A DNA stretch of 64,000 bases from Tupaia tana (GCA_026018925.1 JAKSZU010000016.1:80238059-80302058), one strand, 5' to 3'. Counted from the stretch's first letter, positions 43,973 to 55,542 are shown. Numbers and translations are program-made. Notes: generated by a model from the sequence alone, not told the origin.

Positions 43973-44169
43973 ATGAATTAGGGGACCAGCAGGTGGTATG
44001 GTGGTTAAGGTGCTGGACACTCCCACATGGCTGACCGCGGTTCAACTCCCGGACATGGCAGCTTGCTTTCTCACTTTCTCTCTCTCTCTCTCCCCCAGTG
44101 TGTGTGTGTGCGTGTGTGGTCAAATTAAATAAATGAATGAATAAATAAAAAATTTAAAAACATGAATTA
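43973..44169 (+). mobile_element. Short SINE-A subfamily with TSD
   Basis: Target duplication atgaatta at 43,973-43,980 and 44,162-44,169. The head passes directly from 'catggcagctt' to 'gctttctcactttc', the same deletion junction as at 28,984. Tail (AAAT/GAAT)n. Confidence 0.92.
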
Positions 44170-44192
44170 TTCATAGAAAATGTACTGAAATA

Positions 44193-44220
44193 AGGGAAAT
44201 ATCTTTTGGAGAGGTGTTTT

Positions 44221-44252
<32 letters not shown>

Positions 44253-44511
44253 TTGTGATAGGGCGTGTGCACTCGCCAGACAGACAGAGAGCGACAGAGA
44301 GACAGAAAGCCAGAAATCACCCCCCAGGGGGGATGGCCATGCCGCAATCCCTTCTCCTCCATTCTCCTCTCGGGATCTTGGGCACACACGCACATGTGCC
44401 CAGCATGAGTTTTAAGCCACCCGGTCCGGGACGTGAACCACGGTTGACTACATGGGAGTCCAGCGATATAGCCATTACGCTAACTGCTGGTCCCAATCAG
44501 GGAAATATCTT
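44193..44511 (-). mobile_element. SINE-A type 1 with TSD
   Basis: Target duplication agggaaatatctt at 44,193-44,205 and 44,499-44,511. Full length with a long (TTTTG)n tail complement, an intact GC hairpin and a head ending 'taactgctggtccc'. Confidence 0.94.
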
Positions 44512-45869
44512 CATAACCAGAACACAACACTCCGACTGTGCTTAAAGTTATCATTAATGAGAAAGAGGGTCACAGGGTAGAGACACCCACTCTGGTCAGA
44601 TATATCTCGTTACTATAGCAGAGATAATCCATTGACTGCTGTGAGGGTGACAAAGTGTGCAACTCCACTCTTGCACAAGTCCTACACTCCAGTGCACTCC
44701 AAATGGACGGCTGCTGCCCCTCTTCTTTAAATAAAAAGAACGGCTACTCTTTTCTTTACCGTTGTCTTTCAGAATGATGAATAAAAGGTTTAATTTATGG
44801 AGCGCTAAAAATAAAGCCTTCCCATAACTCTTCAACGTCATGTGGGATAGCATAGAGGCTGGCGTAGAGGCCTGGATTACAAATTCTAATTCTTTGACGC
44901 TTGTTATCAGCAAACTTTAAGTGTAAATAAATATGTGATTTGTCCGTGCATGTGGAGCTACCCAACGCGCATGCACATTCGTGTAGCTACATGGAAAATT
45001 AGCACCAGGTCTCCAAATAGGTACTTCTCTACTGAGAGACAACTGCAGCCCAAACTCCTGGCTACCACAGCCTGGACATTAAAAATGATCGCAAGTCAAT
45101 ACCAGGTTTCAGAATGTCCTGTCAGCCCACGCACCACCTACCAAATGGTTATATCACTCATCTAACTCCCATTTCTGCATATCACAATGAACTTCAAACA
45201 GGTATCATTGTTGGTCTTGCAGGATCGGTTCTGCCATTATTGTGGCATTATCCGGCAGATAGTGAGATGACATTTGTAAATCCATTTCACTTATTGCCAC
45301 AGGTTCCAAACTAGGCCTTCCTGGCAGACTATCTAAATCTACTGTACAAGAAATCTGTTAGACAATCTGTCACATAAACATAGATAGGAAATGTACATAA
45401 TGCAATGCTTGAAGGAAAAAAAGTCCAATAGACCATGAACTTTTAATGAATGAATTTTAACAGTTTGCAATCTGGTGTGCAGCTTTCAACATTTGCCTGT
45501 TGAAAAGGAATATGACTCGCGTTCTATGTTTTCCTAGACTTGATTTAATTAAAATGACAAAGAGTGAAAATACATTTTTCACTCCCGCAAAAAGAAAATC
45601 AGAGGAAAAACAAACCCTGGCTTATTAGCATTCTGGACAGGGGCTCCTGCCTCCCGGTTTGGCAATGGTTTGGGAAAACCAGGTACTTTTAGCTCGTTGA
45701 AAGCCCCTTTCTAGCACATGCCATGTCTTGAAAGAGCACAGATAATGTAACCATCATTTTAGCGTGAGGCCCATCTTCAGTTTCCTTTCAGCCCTTACTC
45801 TTCTCCCAGGCTGTCAGTAAACGTAAAGGTTTAGAAGAGTGTACGTAGCAAGTACCGGTAACTTCTTGC
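44512..45869. other. Unassigned sequence with overlapping open frames
   Basis: Two overlapping plus-strand open frames (44,935-45,165, 76 codons; 45,114-45,314, 66 codons) have non-repetitive, ordinary composition. I recognise neither. No splice or promoter signals were found. Confidence 0.4.
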
Positions 45870-46000
45870 TGTATTTATACAGTAAATACAACTAACGATC
45901 ACAGTAATTTTAAAAAGCAGATGTTCTTATGCCCATTTTATACATAAGGAAACAAAGGCCTTGTGAGCCTAAAAGATTGGCCATAATTCCTACCCAGCTC
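45870..46000 (-). mobile_element. MIR fragment
   Basis: 'cttatgcccattttatacat', 'aaggaaacaaaggccttgtg' and 'ctaaaagattggcc' match antisense MIR. Confidence 0.55.
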
Positions 46001-46264
46001 GGCCCCTCCCCCAGGGAGCCTGACTTATCACTAGAACAAACACGTGTTTGTTGAATAAGTAAACACATAGGTAAAATGTTCCAAAGCCCTTGTCTCTCCA
46101 TGTCACCTTCTATGTCACCTTTTGCATAAGAATTATGTTTTAAACTTTAAAAATCTATAATAGACTCAAAGCAGTGTAATGATTCCCTGCTTTTTTGAGT
46201 GATGCCGTTGGGAATCTTTAGAATGTTGACAAATAATCCAGAAACTACCAATATTTTCAAAGCC

Positions 46265-46345
46265 TCTCCTATGCGTAAGATGTTGAGCTTGGTTCCAGGG
46301 ATGCAGAACCAAATAGACCCTCCCTTCAAAAAGAGCTCAAAGGCA
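46265..46345 (-). mobile_element. L2/MIR-class fragment
   Basis: 'cttggttccagggatgcaga' and 'accctcccttcaaaaagagc' resemble the antisense L2-type block also seen near 19.2 and 47.7 kb. Confidence 0.35.
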
Positions 46346-46510
46346 AAGAGGGAAAAATTAACAACCAGTATAAAGGCTGCTCGAGGTCGCTAATGCCATG
46401 GCTCCCCCCACTCCTACTTAGTTCCTTGTTCCTCTCACACCACAGCTTCTCTGGGTTGTCTTGACTATCATAACGGGTTAAACTACGCTCACTCTGTTTA
46501 TTCCATGGTG

Positions 46511-46974
46511 AAACTGTGGAAAGGCGCATGTTAGATCTTGTACATAAACAACTGTTTGTCCATTTTGTTCCCTTACCCTAACACGGCTGTCTGCTTCTGT
46601 AAACCTGCTTGCTCTTCCCATGAGAAAATAGCTCCTGCTAGCCATACAGAAAACCATATCCGGGATGACATCCTGTACCTGCTGCTGTCTTTGCTAACTA
46701 GCCTGAGACCCTTTTGTTTAGCAATGGAACTGCTTACATGGAAACTCCACTCCCCTCAGAAATAACCTGCTTGATTCAGCTTCTGTAACTGCTTGCATAG
46801 AAACCCCTGGTAACTGACCCCCAATAAAAAGACAATTCAAACTTTGGGCAGGGTTACAGTTCTTACTCTCGGCCCCGAGCCTCAGGCTGTAGTCGCTGGT
46901 CAGCTAATAAAGACTCCCTTTAAACTTAATCTGGCTTTGGTGGTCATTTATTTGATTTTACTCTACAACAAAAC
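46511..46974 (+). mobile_element. Solo LTR of an ERV1-like (gammaretrovirus-related) fossil
   Basis: 456-bp LTR at 46,515-46,970 with TGTGG at the start and CAACA at the end, flanked by the 4-bp duplication AAAC (46,511-46,514 and 46,971-46,974). An AATAAA motif lies near 46,906. No internal genes, so a whole-looking solo LTR left by LTR-LTR recombination. The intact duplication suggests it is younger than the MaLR LTRs here. Confidence 0.85.
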
Positions 46975-47099
46975 TTTCAGCCCAGAGACGGCTTTCCCCT
47001 GAGTTGCAGAAGCATGAATGCAAAGGCTGACCGGCTATCGCCATGTGCTATTACCCCTGCAAGCCCCTGAAAGAAAACTTAGAAGAATCCCATTCCATG

Positions 47100-47640
47100 C
47101 TCATTATTTACGCAGTCCTTCTCCCTCCTCCCCACATCTCTGCTGTACACCCCATCACCCTGCCAGCCCAAGCTGGGGATCTGGAAGTCATTCTGAATCA
47201 CTCTGTATCCCTTCTACCATGAATGTGTCTCACACATGTCCCTGCTCTCTGCTGCCACCTCATCAGAATCTCCTCATCTTCTTTCTGGAATACATACAAC
47301 AGCTTCCTGACTTCTCCCCACTTTCCCATCCCAGCTTCGAAGTCCCTCAAATCCTTTCTCTCTGCAGCTTTCAGAAGAATCCAGGGAGATGAAAATCTGG
47401 ACACCTCATCTCCCTGCGTCAAACCTTTGCGTGACTCCCTGCAACGCCCATCTCCTCTGAAGGTCATCTCAGAACTGCCATGTTCGCCATCCTGCCTACT
47501 CAGACCTGGCATTTTACCCTTTAGCAAAACTAAACTAGACTTTGTCCCCCTCCTTCCTCTCTGCACTGCGGACTGCATGTTTGCCTCTTTGACCTGTCCG
47601 TGTTATTGTCCTTTCCGCCTGGAACATTGGGTCTCAGAGT
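47100..47640 (+). mobile_element. L2 LINE 3' portion
   Basis: 'caacagcttcctgacttctc', 'aaacctttgcgtgactccct', 'atcctgcctactcagacctg' and 'tgtccgtgttattgtccttt' follow L2 order. Diverged. Confidence 0.5.
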
Positions 47641-47760
47641 CCTTGAGTGCCCGCCATGGGCCAGATATCATGCTGGGTCCTGGGAAGAGCACATTGAATA
47701 AAGCAGATGCTATTGCTCTTGGGGAGTTTACAAACTACCGAGAGCAAACTGAGAAAACCA
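47640..47760 (-). mobile_element. L2/MIR-class fragment
   Basis: 'ccttgagtgcccgccatggg', 'tcatgctgggtcctgggaag' and 'ttggggagtttacaaact' resemble an antisense end of L2-type elements. Confidence 0.5.
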
Positions 47761-47883
47761 AGGAAGCACACGCCTGACTTTAATTGTGGTCCACCCTGTG
47801 ACACAAACTGAAGAGGGCACAGTGAGGGAGAAGAACTTTTTCGCAGGAAGCTTTGGGGTGTCCGATACTGTCCTGTCAACTAT

Positions 47884-47927
47884 GGTATACGTTATCTGTC
47901 TGTTACGGTATACGTTATATGCCTGTG
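47884..47927. repeat. 22-bp imperfect tandem duplication
   Basis: ggtatacgttatctgtctgt is followed by ggtatacgttatatgcctgt. Confidence 0.8.
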
Positions 47928-48027
47928 TATGAACTAACCACTACACCATGAATTTCCTTGCTGCCAGCGCTACTCATATCACCAATTTGGTTCTAGCCTG
48001 GAACATAATGGGCATTGGATAAATGTT

Positions 48028-48068
48028 AATTGAATGGATGGATGGGTGGATGGATGGGTGGGAGGGTG
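48028..48068. repeat. (GGAT)n/(GGGT)n simple repeat
   Basis: tggatggatgggtggatgg and similar, at the end of a scrap with 'ggcattggataaatgtt' that may be L2/MIR. Confidence 0.85.
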
Positions 48069-49096
48069 GCCAAATTCAAGACTAACTTAGTAAGTGAAAG
48101 AACATTTTTCCCTACCATTTCAGTTTTATAAATCACTGATGAAAATTGCGTCCTTGGTGACAAGTACATCTCAGGCTCTCGTCTGCCAGCTAGGAGGACA
48201 TCCTTTATGGGGGGGAGAGGTTACAGAGCACACGGGGTGTTTTCAAGCATTGTTGAGGCTCCTGCTCACATCCTTGAGAGATTTTCAGAAAGGTCCTTGT
48301 GTACAAGAGAGTTGCTGAGGATAAACGCTTCACAAAGAAAACTCGATATGATGCCAAACCTCCTACATAAGGCATGCTCGGCCAGGACGGCAGGACAGAA
48401 GGACAGTAGCAGAACAAACCTTTTTATAAAAGAAGAAGCATTTTAGTTTATTTGGTTTTGTTTCGATTGTGGTAGCTGGGAGATGAGAAAGACGAGGGGC
48501 ATCATGGGAGTCTATAGAGAGAAAGACAGAAAGCAGGAGAGTTGGGGACGGGGCCTCACACCTTTAAGCTGGTCAGGGTTGGTGTGACGTGGCGATCTGT
48601 TCCCTTAATGAGGGCAGAAGAGCCACAGAGGCTAGCCCAGTTCCCACGAGGGCCAGGCAGAACTTTTCAGGGAAAACCAGGGACTAAGAACCAGTTGCCA
48701 AGTTCCATTCCAAGGAAAAAAGCATTAAAGCATTATTTCCCAAGTGTATGCTGCAGAATTTCCACCTACAGATTCCTGGAACTTTCCTCCAAGTCATAAT
48801 CTCTGAACATGGGATTCAAGAATGTGCACTTTTATCAGTTTCCGAAGTTTGGGAATCCTTCTGTTAGAAGATGGCCTTGAGCCTGTCTTCTCTCCTTGCT
48901 CATTGACCTAGGAAGCTAGCAGGGCAAGGGAAAGCGAGGCAGTTTTTAAAAGCACATCATGGAAATAAAGCCCAAATCATTGAGAATAACAAAGAGAAAC
49001 AACAAGACAGCAAATGTCACAAAGAAGTCATTTTTGGCGACTTTTACTCACCTGAGAAGCTATAAAGTGAGTTTCCCTGGGAACCTAACAGCGTGA
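48069..49096. other. Unassigned; possible diverged hAT scrap
   Basis: 48,720-48,870 ('ttatttcccaagtgtatgct', 'ccgaagtttgggaatccttc') could be a very diverged hAT (MER20-like) element. The rest of the stretch is unassigned. Confidence 0.35.
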
Positions 49097-49208
49097 TTTG
49101 CATGCCCAAAATCCCCTGGAGGGGAATAGGAAAGAAGGGATTAAGGTGTGACCATCCCTGGGGATGATTTCTTACTTCCCCTCTCTTTGTCTCTCTCTCT
49201 TTCACCAG
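49097..49208 (+). mobile_element. 5'- and 3'-truncated SINE-A
   Basis: Begins in mid-body at 'gcatgcccaaaatcccctgg' and contains 'gtgaccatccctggggatga' and the CT block. Head and conserved 3' end are missing. Confidence 0.65.
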
Positions 49209-49310
49209 CTAGCTCCTCTTCTTAGCTTCAAGAAAAAGATGGAGGAAGAATGTCCATTTATAGCAGATAGACAAACATTCAGACATAACCTTCTTAAAAG
49301 CTATTTATTG

Positions 49311-49514
49311 GAACCATCAGGTGGTGTGGTGGTTAAGGCACTGGACTCCTATATGGCCAACCACGGTTTGAGTCCCAGACCTGGCGGCTTAAAAATCACA
49401 CCTGGCACGTGTGTGTGCATACCCAAAATCCCAAAAAGGAAACAGAAGAGAAGAGATTGTGGCTGAACACATTGGTGAACACACACACCCTATGGCGAAA
49501 ACCTTATTAAAAAC
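49311..49514 (+). mobile_element. SINE-A type 2, internally deleted
   Basis: Head 'ggaaccatcaggtggtgtgg', B box 'ggtttgagtcccagac'. After 'gagattgtggc' it jumps to 'gaacacacacaccctatggc', losing the hairpin and CT block. This deletion differs from that of the short subfamily. Confidence 0.85.
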
Positions 49515-49737
49515 ATAGTCTTTATTTCTTTCAAAAGTGCGAGAGACAGAGAGAGAAAGAGAGAGTGTACAGGGTCTGAATATCACAGCCCATCACCAGC
49601 CTCAGCCAGCCCGGGTGTGGGCACGCATGTGCCCAGTGAACTTAAGGACTTCTCCAGATACAAGCCAGAACCTTGCCCTGTGGGTCGGCCTCATAGAATG
49701 GTAGGCTTTACTGTTGCACCATTTCCTGGCCTCCGTT
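49515..49737 (-). mobile_element. SINE-B
   Basis: T-rich tail complement, GA block, 'accagcctcagccagcccgg', 'ttctccagatacaagccaga' and a head ending 'gttgcaccatttcctggcc'. It sits in the tail of the SINE-A just before it. Confidence 0.78.
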
Positions 49738-49800
49738 AAGCACCAAAAAGACACCAGAATTTTTCGGGGGAGGGGGGGGCACCACTAAATCAAGCTCTGA

Positions 49801-50072
49801 TTTTTTTTTTTTTGAGAGGTTTTGTTTTGTTTTTGCCATAGGGCATGTGTGCTCACCAGAAACATAGAGAGAAACAGAGAGACAGAAAGCTAAAAATCAC
49901 CCCCCGGGGGGATGACCACACCGCAATCCCTTCTCCTCCATTCTCCTCTTGGGATCTTGGGCACGCACACACATGCACCCGACGTGAGTTTAAGCAACCA
50001 GGTCCGGGATTTGAACCTTGGTCAACTACGTGGGAGTCCAGCAACATAGCCATTATGCCAACTGCTGGTCCC
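49801..50072 (-). mobile_element. SINE-A type 1
   Basis: T run, 'gccatagggcatgtgtgctc', GA block, 'atcaccccccggggggatga', and a head ending 'gccaactgctggtccc'. Full length. Confidence 0.9.
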
Positions 50073-51297
50073 TCATGCTCTGTTTCCGTGCACTTATCAC
50101 TACACAGTTCAGGGCAAGACACCTGCAGCACGTGAGGGAAGCTGGTGGATAATTAACCTTTAGGGCCCATAAAGCTTGGAAACCAAGCCTGTGAATTCCT
50201 TGGCCAGTCTTCAGAAAGTCACTCTGGCAGACATGTGAACACGTTGTCTCATAGTCTCTTCCTGGGAATCTCTCCTACCAGTAGAGCCACGCCGGTGTTC
50301 ACCCGCGACCCACCCTGACAACCACAGCCTGCATCCCTGGCAAGCGCTGACGCGGGGAGCAAGGCCTGCCTGTCCCGGACTTGGGCTGAGAGCACGGCTA
50401 CCCCGTCTCTCTACGAGGGCTACCACTACGACATGGACAGCTCGGGCTGTGCTTCTGCTATGTGAAGACACCCAGTCAGAAACAAGAGAACATGAAGCTG
50501 ACAAGCAGAGAACTGGAGAGAGCCTAGCACAGGACTTCAGGGGAGACAGCGCACACAGGGGACAGCAGGTCCCCTTAGGACTTGCGAGTCCTATTTATTC
50601 TCCAGTGCCACTCACAACTCTTCTCGCTGCCTTCAAAATCCCAGTCCACTTGAAAGCAGTGGCCTCTCACTGTATTAACCCTACCCCTCCCTCAGCTGCC
50701 CCGGTCGGCTCCCCACTGACACCATCAGCACCTGGCCACTGCCTTCCTCTCCGCCAACGGCACGGTCATCCCTCTTGGATGGTGTCTCCCACACCTTAGG
50801 TTCCTCCTTCTTGTCACTAACTCCCATCATGTATTCTACTCTTCCTCAGCAGTGACAAACTTCACAGAACCGTCCTCGTCCTCCTCACGAGCTGAGATCC
50901 TGAGCTTCTCCTTAGAGCACTGCCGTCTGCCACCTGAGCTCATCCACTCTGTTCGTGCCCACGTCTCCACCCTCCCTGAGATGGCTGGTCCCTTGATCCT
51001 TCCTCTCATCACCGTCCTCCTCATAGTTTCTCTTTTCTAATTCCTCAGCCTAAATGCCGTCGCCAAGACAGAAACCACACTCTGCTCTTTGCTCCCATAC
51101 CCATCTCGGCTTCTCCTGGGCAAACTCCAACTTTGGCTAACCCCAGCTGTCCCCCAGACATAGAAGCATAATATTCCCTCTACCTTCCTCCACCCCCAGG
51201 CCTCCCATCTCTGCTCTCTCCTCTCCAACCTCCTGTGTCACAGTGTGGACTACCTTTCCCTGCCTATGCATCCACATGCATATATCTAGAAACGGTG
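50073..51297. other. Unassigned pyrimidine-rich sequence
   Basis: 50,580-51,250 is C/T-rich and could be a diverged L2, but I could not align it by eye. 50,210-50,450 keeps several CpGs. No gene supported. Confidence 0.4.
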
Positions 51298-51569
51298 GAG
51301 CCAGCAGGTGGCGTGGTGGGGAAGGTGCTGGATACCCACATGGTTGACTGTGGTTCAAATCCTGGACCCAGCAGCTTGAAAATTATGAAGGGCACATGTA
51401 AGTGTGTGCTCCAAATCCCAAGAGAAGAATGGAAGAGTAGGAATTGTGGTATGGCTACTCCCTTCCCCCAGGGGCGTGGTGATTTCTCACTTCCCCTCTC
51501 TCTGTCTCACTCTGTCTCTCCCCAGCAAGTGCATGTGTCCTATGGTAAAAACAAAGAAAGAAAGAAGCG
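51298..51569 (+). mobile_element. SINE-A type 2
   Basis: Head 'gagccagcaggtggcgtggt', B box 'ggttcaaatcctggac', 'cccccaggggcgtggtgatt', CT block, 'tcctatggtaaaaac' and (GAAA)n tail. Confidence 0.87.
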
Positions 51570-52934
51570 CTAAGTCGACACATTGTTTTAGCGCAAGACC
51601 TTCTATGTTGTTTATTTGTTTTTAAATCTCTACATTTTTCAGATGGGCCCAGCTCTCCATACAATAGCTGAGCTGTCCTTGGGTCAGATGCTTATCTTGG
51701 TCCACTCAGCAAGATCTTGGGAAACAGCACCTCTCAGAGAAGAGACTGTGAAGGTACCCCAAGTAACAAGTCTACATCTCCATGAGATATCGTGGGCTAG
51801 AGATGCTTGTGAGTTGCTAAGCAACTGAAAGTAGTTCTGAGCCACATACCAGAGAATAATGGTTTGGGGAAACAATTTGTCAAGAAATCAGGAAGAGTAT
51901 ATTGTCTTAAACCCCAGTCAACACTTCCCTCTCCCCAAACCGCAGGCTGGGTGACCAGGCCAGCTCAAGAGCTACAAGGGCAGAGGCCAAAGGGAGACAG
52001 TGGATGGCTCTTCTTCCTCTTCACTCCTGTCACTAGCCTAGGCATTTCATCTAGGCCCGAGCGGAGGCACAGCCCAAGGTAAGAACCACAGTGATTTCTG
52101 CCGAGCTCACAGCATGTTAATCACGCCTGTCAGGCTCCCAGGGAAGAAGAGGTTGGCTGCCTGACAATCTGCATTAACATGGGTGGATGGTGTTTGATTA
52201 TACCTTCATGACGGAGGTTTCCATTTGCATCTTTCATCAGAGGCTGAAGGATGTGCTATCTGCCCTGCCTGTCCTGCAGTCTCGTCCTCTTTGCCAGTAT
52301 GCCGTTGACCTCAGGGAAAACACAAACTTCAAACTGCAAGGAGGCATTGACAGGCTCAAGTGGGACTCATCTGCTCTTGAGCACATGGGTTTTTACAAGA
52401 GAGATGTCTTATAAAAACAGGCTGGATTAATTTTCATCAGGGGTCAATTTCCAGGACACTTTTCAAAGCCACAGAAGCTCCGGCTATTCCAAGAGTGTAG
52501 AACTTGAAGCTGTTGGCACCAAAAAAAAAAAAAAAAAAAAAAGGCAAAAAAGAATATGCCCTTCACTGAGAGTCACCTAGTGGCCACATTATCAGTTGCA
52601 AAATTTAGCAAATATTTACAGGTCGCCAACTGGATGCCATGTACAGCAGTAAGAACATGAGAAACAGTGGTGAGACCAACAACAAATTCTCATTGGGCTT
52701 AGCTCCTTGATGGCCCCGCCCCCAGTTGCCACAGCACTGCACAGCCCACGATGAAGCTCTTCCACGGTGCTCAGTATATCTCTGCAGAGACAGAACATCT
52801 ACTTCTTCACTTTACCTTCACCCGGGACCAAACAAAGCCAGCCTCAATGGAGAAGGTTCAAAGGTGTTAGAGCAGGAGTGAGGACTACAAGCCATGTAAT
52901 GCATTTGGTAAGTCCTGAGGTTATTTAAAAAGCA
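51570..52934. other. Unassigned sequence
   Basis: A 23-base poly(A) at 52,520-52,542 with no recognisable element before it. The rest appears unique and SINE-free. Confidence 0.45.
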
Positions 52935-53110
52935 AAAGGCTTAGCAATGGTAGACAATGCTACTCAGCAGGCTAAGGCAACATGGGAGACGTGGGTTTCA
53001 TTCCTGGCCCACCCCCAAAACCAGAAACAATGGTGCACACTTGTAGCCCCAGCTATTCTGGAGGCTGAGGCAGGAGGATCACAACGTGTTACCTTAAAAC
53101 AACACTGCCA
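52935..53110 (+). mobile_element. 7SL-derived SINE fragment
   Basis: 'cacttgtagccccagctatt' followed by 'ctggaggctgaggcaggagg' and 'atcac' closely matches the 5' Alu-domain segment of 7SL RNA. The preceding 'gctactcagcaggctaaggc' may be part of the same composite. It is not a modern Alu, as the rest does not fit. Confidence 0.65.
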
Positions 53111-53199
53111 ACAACACGAAAACACAGAAAGCACCAAGTCTTGGGGATCTCAGTCCAAACATAGTTCGAAGTCATTATCTGAACAGACTTAGGAAACTG

Positions 53200-53550
53200 C
53201 ACACGGCATTCTAGCCACACCCCATGAAGTTGAGGGGTGGAAGCACCCCTGACATTCCAAGACGCATGGCAGATGCCTGAAACCACAGATGGTATCAAAC
53301 CCTGCACGTACAGCTGTTTCCTAAACATACACACATACCTACGGTAAAGTTAATTCATGAATTAGGCACAGTAAGAGAGTAACAATCATCACTAATAATA
53401 AAATAGAACAGTTACAACAATGAGTTGTAGTCATAGTTATGTGACGGCAGTCTTTCTCTTTTCCTCTCTCTCAAAATTCCTTACTGAACTGTGTTCACCC
53501 TTCTTCTGTTGACAGTGGGTAAATGAAAGCACAGAAGTGAGCTACGACTA
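53200..53550 (+). mobile_element. Tigger-type (pogo) DNA transposon fragment
   Basis: 'gcctgaaaccacagatggta', 'tgaattaggcacagtaagag', 'aataataaaatagaacagtt' and 'gtgttcacccttcttctgtt' are in the order of an old Tigger non-autonomous element. Confidence 0.65.
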
Positions 53551-53579
53551 CTGTCGTGGAGGAAAGAGTGGAAGTCAGG

Positions 53580-53770
53580 CTGTTTGGATGTGAATCCCCG
53601 CTCCACCACTCATCAGCCGAGTGACCTGACCAGATTCTCCTCCCTAGCCACACTCTCCCAACCTTTAGAATGGAACAAGAGCGAATCTAGTTCAGGCTCA
53701 TCCCAGGGACATGGAGGTGATGCTGTGTGTCCTGTAGCATGTGGCTGGCTTTATTAAGTGGTAGTTATTG
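53580..53770 (+). mobile_element. MIR SINE
   Basis: 'tgaatccccgctccaccact', 'cagccgagtgacctgaccag' and 'cctttagaatggaacaag' in MIR order. Confidence 0.6.
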
Positions 53771-53976
53771 AGGAGCCAGTAATTAGGAGGTTGTGAGGTC
53801 TTTTGTTAATTTCTTCCCAACTGAAGTTTATATCAAAGGCATGGCTTTGGGATTCATGAATGGTGTGGTCTTCATGAGACATTAGTACCAACATACACCC
53901 TCCTAACTCAGATGTTCCCCTACATGAACAGTCCAGGAATCAGGCCCAGCCACTGTTTCCTGACAAAATGGCCCAA

Positions 53977-54171
53977 CTGGGCCATGTGCTGGCGCAGCAG
54001 TAACACAAATGGGTGCACGTGGAAAGGTCCTAGGTTCGCATCCCAGGACTTCCCTGAGTGTGCTAGGCACACATGCCTAGGCTGGTTGAGACTGGGATGG
54101 GTTGCAGGGTAAGGACCTCTCTCTATCTCTGTGTCTCTCTCACATGAGAGAAATAAAGTTTTTAAAAATAG
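53977..54171 (+). mobile_element. SINE-B
   Basis: Begins gggccatgtgctggcgcagc, 'taggttcgcatcccaggact', 'tgcctaggctggttgagact', CT block and 'agagaaataaagtttttaaa' tail. Confidence 0.8.
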
Positions 54172-54449
54172 TAAGAAGCCATCCTTCATGTACCATCTAC
54201 CAGAGAAGACTGGTACATGGTCTCAGGACAGCGACGGCTCCTGACAAACCTAACGACTGGGGCTGAAGCAGCATCAATGAGTGGTGACATCTTAATCATC
54301 ACATCAGGGGCTGAGGACACTGACCAAGCAAAGCTCGTAACCAAGCAGATAAAAGTACCCAACATGGGCTTTGAAGCAGTAGACAAATAAGGTAACAGGA
54401 ACGTGTTTTCTGTGATTAGTTCTGCCCAGCTCTAAAAAATTAAACCCAG
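54172..54449. other. Unassigned sequence
   Basis: Nothing recognised. Confidence 0.5.
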
Positions 54450-54700
54450 GGCTGCCCTCAGTGGAGTGGTTAAGGAGCTGGGTCCTACATGGCTGGCCAC
54501 AGTTGAATCCTGGCCTGGGCAGCTTAAAAATCACGTCGTGTGCATGTGCATATGCCCCAGATCTCATGGAATGGAGAGGGAGAGGAGCTGCAGCGTGACT
54601 GTGCCCCATCGGGAATGCATTCTCCCTCTCCTCTCTGTCTGTCTGACTCTCCGGTAAATGCACATGCCCTCTGGCCATAAAAAAATAAATAAGTAAAATG
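54450..54700 (+). mobile_element. SINE-A, older lineage
   Basis: Head 'cagggctgccctcagtggag' with 'tggttaaggagctggg', B box 'agttgaatcctgg', 'tgccccatcgggaatgcatt', CT block, 'gccctctggccataaa' and A-rich tail. Confidence 0.78.
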
Positions 54701-54739
54701 CGTTTAGCTTAAATGAATGAAATTAAATAAATGAAATGC

Positions 54740-55150
54740 AGGTCAGTAGGGAATTGCTGGCGCGTGTGCGAGGAGACGCGCAGATGATCATCCCTGCTCT
54801 AGGAGTGCAAACAGCCCGTCCGTTCACCGATGGGCCTTGGGTGATGTATCTCCTCCTAAAATAGCATCTGTGCAAAAGACGAGAGAAAGCGATCGCCTAT
54901 TAACTTGGTTTTGAAGTCCAGATGAAGAACCTTGAAAATAGCCAAAGAGCCAAAAATACCGAGTAACTCCACGTTCGGTGGGACTGTTTCTCCTCTCTAT
55001 ATATAGCACGTCAAAAATAGACATCGCCGATTCTGGGCCTGCAGGATGAAGTCTAATTGCGCCCAACGACTGGAGAGGAAATTTATAATAAATCCCCCCC
55101 TGTTGTCGGTTTGTTAAATGTCACACCTCTTCAAATTTCCTAAGCAACTG
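54740..55150. promoter_or_regulatory. CpG-retaining candidate enhancer/promoter
   Basis: About 400 bp of unique sequence keeps many isolated CpGs without being a CpG island. It has several A/T-core sites: 'cctaaaatagc' (about 54,855), 'gaaaatagcc' (about 54,935), the palindrome ctatatatag (about 54,998) and 'tcaaaaatagac' (about 55,013). The palindrome fits MEF2's consensus or a TATA box. It resembles conserved regulatory DNA by composition only. Confidence 0.35.
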
Positions 55151-55542
55151 TGACCTTTCCCATCCCCCTCACCTATTCAGTATGCACGTGCTGTTTTCTG
55201 TGTATTCTCACTCATCTAACACGTGTTCACTGAGGTACTACTCTGTCTCAGAAGTTGCATCTGATTTGGAGGAATGCAAGATATCAAATTGTTCCTTGCA
55301 ACTTAATAATAATGATCCAATAGGAGTACTGAAAACAAAAACAACTAACTGATGGCAACATCGGAAGTGTTGAGAAGAAACTGAATGTGGAAGGTCATTT
55401 TTTTCTCAAAGAAAACAGCATTCAGACTTGGACCTACCTGTTAAATAGAACATAACATGGCTAGAAAATAAACAAACCAACAACAAAAGTTGGGGGGGAA
55501 ACCAGGCAGAACACCAGAAAAATTGTTTAGAGTGTGGTTTAA
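55151..55542. other. Unassigned sequence
   Basis: A faint antisense L2/MIR-like signal near 55,205-55,300. Nothing else. Confidence 0.4.

Noticed and set aside
50211-50504. 97-codon minus-strand frame in a CpG-containing stretch
   Set aside because: No similarity, start context or splice support. CpG density is below that of an island.
52947-53192. Frame containing APAILEAEAGGSQ
   Set aside because: This is the usual translation of 7SL/Alu-type sequence and not a protein.
54990-55010. ctatatatag as a proven TATA promoter
   Set aside because: No initiator, exon or CpG island was found nearby. It is kept only as part of a candidate regulatory element.
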